NCBI GenBank assembly: GCA_934358675.1
Contig: CAKRKX010000034.1
Location: forward strand, 1 to 23,779
DNA from: an uncultured Agathobacter sp.
Lineage (GTDB): Bacteria; Bacillota; Clostridia; Lachnospirales; Lachnospiraceae
DNA: 23,779 bases
Reading direction: 5' to 3'
Below, piece after piece: positions 8,577-14,440 of the stretch. Positions within the stretch are counted from its first letter, which is position 1, and the number at the start of each line of letters is the position of its first letter. The notes beneath the pieces are model-generated. The model was not told the DNA's origin, made no database searches, and saw only the letters and a list, made by a program, of their open reading frames with translations. Made by a program: the position numbers and the translations under genes.

Positions 8577-9359
8577 ATGATTAAAGAAAAACGTAGAAAA
8601 GCCAGAAAACGAAAGAAGATCGCGGTCACATTTCTGATCATCCTCCTTCTTATTGCGGCAGCGGCGCTTATTGTAGTCAAGGTGTTCCGCGTCGACAAGG
8701 TGGAAGTGGAGGGCAACGAGCTCTACGATGCGAAGGTGATCGAGAAGGCGGTTCTAAACGATAAATATTCATGGAATTCACTGTATGTATTCCTGAAGTA
8801 CCGGTTTGTGGATACGAAGGAAGTACCGTTCGTGGATACCATGGAAGTCACGCTCAAGGATCCGCAGACGTTACATATCAAGGTATACGAAAAAGGCATG
8901 ATGGGTTATCTGTACATCGATGCGATCGATGAGAATGCGTACTTTGACAAGGATGGATTCGTGGTGGAGACGTCATCGAAGGTGATCGATGGAACACCGC
9001 AGATCATCGGTATCGACTGCAACAAGGTCGTGTTGTACGAGAAGCTGCCGATCGGCAGTGCCAAGCTCCGAGAGATCCTGACACTGACGCAGGCGCTCAA
9101 GCGAAATAAGCTGATCCCGGATTCCATCACTTACGGTGTGGCAAACGAGCCGGTGCTTACATACGGTAAGATCAAGGTTGAGATGGGCTCCTTAGAGCTT
9201 CTGACACAGAAAGTCGAGCGCCTTGCGAAGATCAAACCGAGCCTCGAAGGAATGGAAGGAACACTACATTTAGAGAATTGGACAGAAGAAACGACAAATA
9301 TTGTGTTTGACAAAAAAGTGACGAAGAAGAAAGCGTCCAAAAAGAAGAAGCAAGAATAA
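8577..9359 (+). CDS. ftsQ: cell division protein FtsQ/DivIB
   Basis: A 260-residue bitopic protein: a very basic N-terminus (KEKRRKARKRKK), one transmembrane helix at about residues 15-35, then a POTRA-like domain beginning VFRVDKVEVEGNELYDAKVIEKA and a beta domain. The C-terminus is again lysine-rich. FtsQ/DivIB forms a complex with FtsL and DivIC outside the membrane and regulates septal synthesis. The start has only a weak ribosome site (TAGGT). It is the last gene of the first operon; ftsZ follows after 219 bases with its own promoter. Confidence 0.9.
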   Translation: MIKEKRRKARKRKKIAVTFLIILLLIAAAALIVVKVFRVDKVEVEGNELYDAKVIEKAVLNDKYSWNSLYVFLKYRFVDTKEVPFVDTMEVTLKDPQTLHIKVYEKGMMGYLYIDAIDENAYFDKDGFVVETSSKVIDGTPQIIGIDCNKVVLYEKLPIGSAKLREILTLTQALKRNKLIPDSITYGVANEPVLTYGKIKVEMGSLELLTQKVERLAKIKPSLEGMEGTLHLENWTEETTNIVFDKKVTKKKASKKKKQE

Positions 9360-9382
9360 ATGCAAAAAATCACAATTTTATG

Positions 9383-9411
9383 TTGATTATTTTTTGAAAA
9401 AAATATATTAT
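9383..9411 (+). promoter_or_regulatory. sigma-A promoter of ftsZ
   Basis: TTGATT (9383-9388) and TATTAT (9406-9411) with a 17-base spacer, the same hexamers and spacing as the mraZ promoter. The region is strongly AT-rich. Predicted start near 9418 gives a leader of about 160 bases. Confidence 0.7.
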
Positions 9412-9429
9412 AGTCTATATGGGTGTGCA

Positions 9430-9450
9430 TGAAACATTTGAAATGTTTCA
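9430..9450 (+). promoter_or_regulatory. palindrome in the ftsZ leader, candidate operator or hairpin
   Basis: A perfect inverted repeat with arms TGAAACATT (9430-9438) and AATGTTTCA (9442-9450) around a 3-base centre. It lies about 12-32 bases downstream of the predicted ftsZ transcription start. The symmetry fits a dimeric repressor site; as RNA it would form a 9-pair hairpin. No U-tract follows, so it is not a terminator. Confidence 0.6.
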
Positions 9451-9512
9451 CAGCCCTTATCAAAAAAGCAGTTACGCAGGCGGACAGGCAGTATCGATGC
9501 AGACCGCCGATG

Positions 9513-9531
9513 GCCGGTTGTTTTGACCGGC
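9513..9531 (+). other. GC-rich hairpin in the ftsZ leader
   Basis: GCCGGT (9513-9518) pairs with ACCGGC (9526-9531) across a 7-base loop. It stands 48 bases upstream of the ftsZ start and leaves the ribosome site free. Likely a leader RNA structure of unknown role. Confidence 0.4.
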
Positions 9532-9578
9532 GATAGATTGATCGAAATTTTAGAGGATGAGAAAGAGGAGGAAGAACC

Positions 9579-10802
9579 ATGCTGGAGATTCGGACAACAG
9601 AGGCAGACACAAGTGCCAAAATTATTGTGATTGGTGTAGGTGGAGCCGGAAATAATGCTGTGAACCGCATGATTGACGAGAATATAGGTGGAGTTGAATT
9701 TATCGGAGTGAATACCGATAAGCAGGCATTACAGTTGTGTAAGGCTCCAACATTGATTCAGATTGGTGAGAAGCTGACCAAGGGACTCGGTGCAGGCGCA
9801 CAGCCTGAGATCGGTGAGAAGGCAGCCGAGGAGAGCGCAGAAGAGTTATCCGCAGCCGTTAAGGGTGCAGACATGGTGTTTGTTACCTGTGGTATGGGTG
9901 GCGGAACCGGTACCGGTGCAGCCCCGGTCGTAGCCAAGATCGCCAAGGAGCAGGGAATCCTGACCGTTGGTGTTGTTACCAAGCCTTTTAAGTTTGAGGC
10001 TAAGAAGCGTATGATCAATGCCGTATCCGGTATTGAGAAGTTGAAGGAGAACGTTGATACACTGATCGTAATCCCGAATGACAAGCTTCTTGAGATCGTA
10101 GACAGACGTACTTCCATGCCGGATGCATTAAAGAAGGCAGACGAAGTATTACAGCAGGCAGTACAGGGAATTACCGACCTGATCAATCTGCCGGCACTTA
10201 TCAACCTTGACTTTGCGGATGTACAGACCGTTATGAAGGACAAGGGTATGGCACATATCGGTATCGGTAGTGCCAAGGGTGATGAGAAGGCAATCGAGGC
10301 TGTTAAGCTCGCTGTTGCATCTCCGCTTCTTGAGACAACCATCAACGGAGCAACCCATGTTATCATCAATATTTCCGGAGATATCTCCCTTATGGATGCA
10401 AACGATGCTGCAAGCTATGTTCAGGATCTGGCAGGAGAGGATGCGAACATTATCTTCGGTGCGAAGTTTGATGAGACAATGACAGACGAAGCTACCATTA
10501 CCGTTATCGCAACCGGACTTGAGAACTCTGCACCTAAGACTGCAGCAACATCCGGCATCGGTAACCGCATGGTTTACCCGACACAGAATGCAGCACGTCC
10601 TTCCGCAACACAGGGACTTCTTAACCGTACCGCTGCAACAACGACAACACCGGTAACAAACAGACCGGTTACTTCGGAAGCAAGACCAACAACATCTGCT
10701 CAGATGCCTGGTATCGGTATCAACCGTCCGAACCCGCCGAAGAGCAATGTTAAGCCGGTTGAGATCAACATTCCGGATTTCCTTAAGAATTCCAAGAGAT
10801 AA
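9579..10802 (+). CDS. ftsZ: cell division protein FtsZ
   Basis: A 407-residue tubulin-like GTPase that forms the cytokinetic ring. Visible are [17 protein letters not shown] at the N-terminus, the tubulin signature [10 protein letters not shown] near residues 106-115, and the catalytic T7 loop NLDFADV near 209-215. A Pro/Thr/Ala-rich linker (about 310-390) follows, and the C-terminal peptide [14 protein letters not shown] is the docking site for partner proteins. The ribosome site AGAGGAGGA (9564-9572) is strong. Codon choice is noticeably more uniform (GTT, ACC, CGT) than in the upstream genes, as expected of high expression. No ftsA precedes it. Confidence 0.98.
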   Translation: MLEIRTTEADTSAKIIVIGVGGAGNNAVNRMIDENIGGVEFIGVNTDKQALQLCKAPTLIQIGEKLTKGLGAGAQPEIGEKAAEESAEELSAAVKGADMVFVTCGMGGGTGTGAAPVVAKIAKEQGILTVGVVTKPFKFEAKKRMINAVSGIEKLKENVDTLIVIPNDKLLEIVDRRTSMPDALKKADEVLQQAVQGITDLINLPALINLDFADVQTVMKDKGMAHIGIGSAKGDEKAIEAVKLAVASPLLETTINGATHVIINISGDISLMDANDAASYVQDLAGEDANIIFGAKFDETMTDEATITVIATGLENSAPKTAATSGIGNRMVYPTQNAARPSATQGLLNRTAATTTTPVTNRPVTSEARPTTSAQMPGIGINRPNPPKSNVKPVEINIPDFLKNSKR

Positions 10803-10807
10803 TTCTT

Positions 10808-10815
10808 TTGTCGAA
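10808..10815 (+). promoter_or_regulatory. Spo0A box upstream of spoIIGA
   Basis: TTGTCGAA is a perfect match to the known 0A box core TGTCGAA. It lies 5 bases after the ftsZ stop and 63 bases upstream of the TATAAT at 10879. In Bacillus subtilis the spoIIG promoter is directly activated by Spo0A through such boxes, so location and sequence agree. Confidence 0.75.
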
Positions 10816-10840
10816 ACCCGACTATAAATTTTGAATTACA

Positions 10841-10900
10841 ACCTCCTGTTTTTGCCAAATTATTGAGGAATGTTTCCTTATAATGGCAGGGACAGGAGGT
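10841..10900 (+). promoter_or_regulatory. long hairpin sequestering the spoIIGA Shine-Dalgarno
   Basis: Bases 10841-10856 (ACCTCCTGTTTTTGCC) pair without interruption with 10885-10900 (GGCAGGGACAGGAGGT): 16 pairs, three of them G-U. The intervening bases extend the stem with small bulges, and 10864-10870 pair with 10874-10880 around a TGT loop. The right arm contains the spoIIGA ribosome site. Bases 10903-10907 are T5, so in ftsZ read-through RNA the structure could also terminate transcription. Confidence 0.8.
10852..10884 (+). promoter_or_regulatory. candidate Spo0A-type promoter of spoIIGA-sigE
   Basis: A perfect TATAAT (10879-10884) is preceded by TTGCCA (10852-10857) with a 21-base spacer. 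That is too long for an ordinary sigma-A promoter but close to the 22-base spacer known for the Spo0A-activated B. subtilis spoIIG promoter. The 0A box is upstream. The predicted start near 10891 would omit the left arm of the hairpin and leave the ribosome site free. Confidence 0.6.
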
Positions 10901-11690
10901 GATTTTTATCTATGTATTCTATATGGATTTGTTCATGGAACAAAACTTTCTGATGAATCTCATCGTGTTATCTCTCACACAGTTATTTTGTAATCGTTAT
11001 GCATCAAAGCGTTATGCGTGGCGGATTCTCGCTGCTTTGCTGGGCGCGGCAGGCGGGACGCTTGTACTTGTGCTTACATCGTTTGTGGTCTATGTTCTGT
11101 CGATGGCGCTTTTTTTCGTCCCTCTTATGGTAGGAATTGCGTTCGGTCGACAATGTTTACGTCGGTTTGTGCGCGGTATACTGATCAGCTGGCTGGCTAT
11201 TGTAATTGTCAACGGCGTCGTGTTGGTCGGTTATCAATGGACCGGAGCATCGACCATGACATGGTATCTGGCGATTCTGGCACTGCTTGTGGCGCAGCTT
11301 CTGGTGCGCACACTGATCGGAAGTATTCGACAGCAGGCACAGACGATGCAGGTGGATCTGTCACATCGTGGGGAACATGTTTCATGCGTTGGTCTCTACG
11401 ATTCCGGGAATCGGCTGCAGATGCCGGATTCCGGTGCTCCGGTACATATTATCAGTGAGCGTGTGTTAAGACAGCTCGGAGCAGGGGAGGAGGAAAAGCG
11501 GTTGATACCGTATCGTGCCTTGGGAACGGAGCAGGGGCAGATCGGTGTGGTGCAGATCGAGGAGATGAAGATTGCCTCGGGAGGAAAATCGGTCTGTTAT
11601 GAAAATGCATGGATCGGAAGTGCGGACGAGAGTCTGTTGCAGAACAGGAATTATCAGATGATCCTGAATGCGGCGGTATGTCTGAGATAG
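10899..11690 (+). CDS. spoIIGA: sporulation sigma-E factor processing peptidase SpoIIGA
   Basis: A membrane aspartic protease that cleaves the pro-sequence of SigE at the sporulation septum. About five hydrophobic segments cover residues 1-140, then a soluble domain carries the catalytic motif DSGN in VGLYDSGNRLQMP (Asp near 168). The length of about 260 is slightly short but complete. The start is uncertain. AGGAGGTGAT (10894-10903) is a 10-base match to the anti-Shine-Dalgarno, but it overlaps the GTG at 10899, and no in-frame ATG occurs before 10923. The best spaced in-frame codon is ATC at 10908. sigE follows 69 bases later, as in other spore formers. Confidence 0.9.
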   Translation: MIFIYVFYMDLFMEQNFLMNLIVLSLTQLFCNRYASKRYAWRILAALLGAAGGTLVLVLTSFVVYVLSMALFFVPLMVGIAFGRQCLRRFVRGILISWLAIVIVNGVVLVGYQWTGASTMTWYLAILALLVAQLLVRTLIGSIRQQAQTMQVDLSHRGEHVSCVGLYDSGNRLQMPDSGAPVHIISERVLRQLGAGEEEKRLIPYRALGTEQGQIGVVQIEEMKIASGGKSVCYENAWIGSADESLLQNRNYQMILNAAVCLR

Positions 11691-11708
11691 CGAAAGACTG
11701 CGGGATAC

Positions 11709-11736
11709 AAAGGAGGACCTGATTAGAAAAGAATAG
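11709..11736 (+). other. orphan Shine-Dalgarno with 5-codon frame
   Basis: AAAGGAGG (11709-11716) is a strong ribosome site with no gene behind it. The nearest frame is CTG ATT AGA AAA GAA TAG (11719-11736). It may be a relic or a leader that affects sigE translation; I claim only that the site is there. Confidence 0.25.
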
Positions 11737-11759
11737 GCAGACAGAAAGGATTGCGGGAA

Positions 11760-12500
11760 ATGTTGGATTTGTTAAGAGTGATACGACAAAAGATGGAGCG
11801 GATACGTCTGCTTTGGGTAGAAGAAGAGGTATTCTATATCGGAGGTTCCGATGTGCTTCCGCCGCCGCTTGAGCGGGATATGGAGAGTCAGTGTCTGACG
11901 GCACTTGTGCAAAACGAACTGGAGAATCAGGATTTCTCGAGAGAGGATGCAAGGCGGATGCTGATCGAACACAATCTGCGCCTTGTGGTGTATCTGGCAA
12001 AGAAATTTGAGAATACCGGAATCTGTGTGGAGGATCTGATCTCGATCGGAACGATCGGATTGATCAAGGGAATCAATACGTTTAATCCGGAGAAGAAGAT
12101 CAAGCTTGCAACCTATGCATCGCGGTGTATCGAAAATGAGATTCTGATGTATCTGCGGCGCAACAATAAAGTAAAGCTCGAGGTGTCGATCGACGAGCCG
12201 CTCAATGTGGACTGGGACGGAAACGAACTGCTTTTGTCCGATATACTCGGCACGGATGAGGATATCATCTATCGGGATATGGAGAATGAGGCGGAGATCC
12301 GGCTGCTTCGGGAGGCATTGGAGAGCCTGTCGCAGCGGGAAAAGCAGATCATCTGTCTTCGGTATGGAATCGGCACGAAGGACGGTATCGAGATGACGCA
12401 GAAGGAGGTTGCGGATCTCCTGGGAATCTCGCAATCCTACATATCAAGACTTGAGAAAAAGATCATGGTAAGACTTAAGAAAGAAATACAGAAAAACTAG
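11760..12500 (+). CDS. sigE: RNA polymerase sporulation sigma factor SigE
   Basis: The mother-cell sigma factor of early sporulation, 246 residues. The N-terminal pro-sequence is amphipathic and basic ([19 protein letters not shown]) and is followed by [15 protein letters not shown], close to the processing region of B. subtilis pro-SigE. Region 2 reads [35 protein letters not shown] and [15 protein letters not shown]. Region 4 ends with the helix-turn-helix [16 protein letters not shown]. The ATG at 11760 is preferred because AGAAAGGA (11743-11750) is 9 bases upstream; a TTG at 11751 touches that site. Adjacent spoIIGA supports SigE over the related SigK. Confidence 0.96.
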   Translation: MLDLLRVIRQKMERIRLLWVEEEVFYIGGSDVLPPPLERDMESQCLTALVQNELENQDFSREDARRMLIEHNLRLVVYLAKKFENTGICVEDLISIGTIGLIKGINTFNPEKKIKLATYASRCIENEILMYLRRNNKVKLEVSIDEPLNVDWDGNELLLSDILGTDEDIIYRDMENEAEIRLLREALESLSQREKQIICLRYGIGTKDGIEMTQKEVADLLGISQSYISRLEKKIMVRLKKEIQKN

Positions 12501-12528
12501 TGGCACATAACAAGAAATGTGCTATAAT
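12500..12528 (+). promoter_or_regulatory. sigma-A promoter of the MBL nuclease gene
   Basis: GTGGCA (12500-12505) and a perfect TATAAT (12523-12528) are 17 bases apart, and the -10 has an upstream TGC (extended -10). The -35 begins at the last base of sigE. Predicted start near 12535. Confidence 0.7.
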
Positions 12529-12559
12529 GAACATAAATCATAAAAGGAGAGGGAAGTAT

Positions 12560-12643
12560 TTGTGCAACTTTGACAATTATCGTGATGATTGGGGAGACAG
12601 CAGGATGATTGCAGCAACGCAGGATAAACGAGCCGGATCGTGA
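12560..12643 (+). CDS. possible 27-codon leader ORF of the MBL nuclease gene
   Basis: A TTG at 12560 sits 6 bases after AGGAGAGGG (12545-12553) and opens a frame starting MCNFDNYRDDWGDSRM that ends in TGA at 12641-12643. Its stop overlaps the ATG of the next mini-ORF (TGATG). The strong ribosome site has no other start in range. I recognise no family. Confidence 0.35.
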   Translation: MCNFDNYRDDWGDSRMIAATQDKRAGS

Positions 12644-12681
12644 TGAACGGCTGGAAATGGAAAGCGGGGGACGAATCATGA
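12643..12681 (+). CDS. possible 12-codon mini-ORF coupled to the MBL nuclease start
   Basis: An ATG at 12643, overlapping the stop of the preceding mini-ORF, encodes MNGWKWKAGDES and ends in TGA at 12679-12681. That stop overlaps the ATG of the nuclease gene (ATGA). The nuclease has only a weak ribosome site of its own (GGGGG, 12666-12670), so it may be translated by coupling. Confidence 0.3.
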   Translation: MNGWKWKAGDES

Positions 12682-14282
12682 AGATAGAATTCTTAGGTGC
12701 TGACCGTGAGGTGACGGGAAGCTGCCACTATGTAACGTTTGGGGAAAAACATTTTCTTGTGGACTGTGGTATGGAGCAGGGGCCGGATCTGTATGTGAAT
12801 CAGGAGATTCCGGTGAATGCGGCAACGATCGATTATGTGTTTGTGACGCATGCACATATTGATCATTCGGGACTTTTGCCACTTCTGTACAATCACGGAT
12901 TCCGCGGTAAGATTTTTGCAACGAAAGCGACCTGTGAGCTCTGTAATATTATGCTCAAGGATTCCGCTCATATTCAGGAATTTGAGGCGGAGTGGAGAAA
13001 CCGTAAGGCTCGACGTGCCGGCAGGCCGGAAGTGACGCCGATGTACAACATGGAAGATGCGCAGGGCGTGCTTGAGCATTTCGTGGCGTGCGAGTACCAT
13101 GATAAGATCGAAATCTGTGAGGGACTGACCATCCGCTTTGTTGATGCCGGCCATCTGCTCGGATCTTCTTCGATCGAGATCTGGGTGACAGAGGATGACA
13201 AGACGGTGAAGCTGGCTTTTTCCGGAGATATCGGTAATCGCAATCGGCCACTTATCAAGAATCCGGAGTTTATCAAGGATGCGGATTATGTCATTATGGA
13301 GTCGACGTATGGCAACCGCAACCACGAGGCACCACCGGATTATGCAGTGGAGCTTGCGAAAGTCGTGAATGCGACGTTTACAAAGGGTGGCAATCTGGTC
13401 ATTCCGGCATTTTCCGTCGGACGTACGCAGGAGATGCTTTACTATATGCGCCGGATCAAGACGGAAGGACTGCTTCCGGAGTATCAGAACTTTGAGGTAT
13501 ACATTGACAGCCCACTTGCAGTGGAGGCAACGAACATCTTTAACAAGAATGTGGCAGACTGCTTTAACGACGATGCACTTGAACTGATCCAGTCGGGTGT
13601 TAATCCGATCCAGTTTGACGGACTCAAAGTTGCGGTCACCAGTGATGAATCGAAGATGATCAATGTGAATGCAAAGTCCAAGGTAATCATCTCGGCATCC
13701 GGTATGTGTGAGGCCGGTCGTATCCGCCATCATCTGAAACACAATCTGTGGAGAGCGGATTCTACAATTTTGTTTGTCGGATATCAGGTTCCGGGAACAC
13801 TCGGACATTCGCTCCTTAACGGAGTCGATAAAGTAAAGTTGTTCGGTGAGGAGATTAACGTCAAGGCAACGATCGTCAATCTGCCGGGCATCAGCGGTCA
13901 TGCGGATCGAGAACATCTGACCGAGTGGATCTCTGCATTTGAGAAGCCTCCGAAGAAAGTTTTTATCGTGCATGGCGAGGAGAGCACAGCGGTTGAATTC
14001 GCTGAGCATGTTACCAAAGACGTCGGATTTCCGGCTGTGGCTCCGTACAGTGGGGATCAGTACGATCTTATCACCGGTGAGCAGACGGCACAGGGCAGTC
14101 GCGAACTTGTTGAGAAGAAGAAACAGGGTGTATATCGTGCAAACTCAAGTGTATTTGATCGCCTGATGATCGCCGGTGAGCGTCTGATCGCCGTCATCAA
14201 GAAGTGTCAGGGTATGGCGAATAAAGATCTCGCGAAGTTTGCGGACCAGATCAATGCACTGTGCGATAAGTGGGATCGGTAA
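12678..14282 (+). CDS. beta-CASP metallo-beta-lactamase RNase (CPSF/YSH1-like)
   Basis: A 534-residue cytoplasmic zinc-dependent hydrolase of the RNA-processing metallo-beta-lactamase class. The zinc motif HAHIDH is at residues 58-63, followed by AGHLLGSSSIEIW, the acidic SGDIGN and MESTYGNRNH. The beta-CASP insert and motifs follow: IPAFSVGRTQEML, DSPLAVEATNIF, SGMCEAGRIRHHL and PGISGHADREHLTEW, then FIVHGEE. The family includes RNA endo- and exonucleases; the actual substrate here is not known. The start at 678 (MKIEFLGADREVTGS) begins the conserved fold; the open frame back to 12609 has no good ribosome site. A hairpin terminator follows. Confidence 0.93.
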   Translation: MKIEFLGADREVTGSCHYVTFGEKHFLVDCGMEQGPDLYVNQEIPVNAATIDYVFVTHAHIDHSGLLPLLYNHGFRGKIFATKATCELCNIMLKDSAHIQEFEAEWRNRKARRAGRPEVTPMYNMEDAQGVLEHFVACEYHDKIEICEGLTIRFVDAGHLLGSSSIEIWVTEDDKTVKLAFSGDIGNRNRPLIKNPEFIKDADYVIMESTYGNRNHEAPPDYAVELAKVVNATFTKGGNLVIPAFSVGRTQEMLYYMRRIKTEGLLPEYQNFEVYIDSPLAVEATNIFNKNVADCFNDDALELIQSGVNPIQFDGLKVAVTSDESKMINVNAKSKVIISASGMCEAGRIRHHLKHNLWRADSTILFVGYQVPGTLGHSLLNGVDKVKLFGEEINVKATIVNLPGISGHADREHLTEWISAFEKPPKKVFIVHGEESTAVEFAEHVTKDVGFPAVAPYSGDQYDLITGEQTAQGSRELVEKKKQGVYRANSSVFDRLMIAGERLIAVIKKCQGMANKDLAKFADQINALCDKWDR

Positions 14283-14310
14283 GAGAAAAACTTAAATAAA
14301 AAATTCTTAG

Positions 14311-14337
14311 AGGGCAACCGGTAAACGGTTGCCCTCG
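14311..14337 (+). terminator. hairpin terminator after the MBL nuclease gene
   Basis: GAGGGCAACCG (14311-14321) and CGGTTGCCCTC (14327-14337) pair over 11 perfect base pairs with a 5-base loop. Only a weak T-content follows on the plus strand (GTTC). On the minus strand the run TAAGAATTTTTT follows, so it would be a better minus-strand terminator. Confidence 0.65.
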
Positions 14338-14395
14338 TTCATGTCCTATAGAGTGTAATTCATGCACACAAGCTCCATATATTGTAGAAAAAGAA

Positions 14396-14401
14396 TATAA
14401 T
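14396..14401 (+). promoter_or_regulatory. candidate -10 of the secreted repeat protein gene
   Basis: A perfect TATAAT lies 40 bases before the start codon in an AT-rich stretch. I see no convincing -35 at 16-18 bases, so the promoter may need an activator or may not be sigma-A type. Confidence 0.35.
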
Positions 14402-14440
14402 ACTACCAGAGATATAACATAAGAATAGGAGGGGCAGCTT

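Noticed and set aside
12693..14009. 438-codon open frame antisense to the nuclease gene
   Set aside because: Mirror of a strongly coding gene with GC-biased third positions; no ribosome site and no recognisable motifs.
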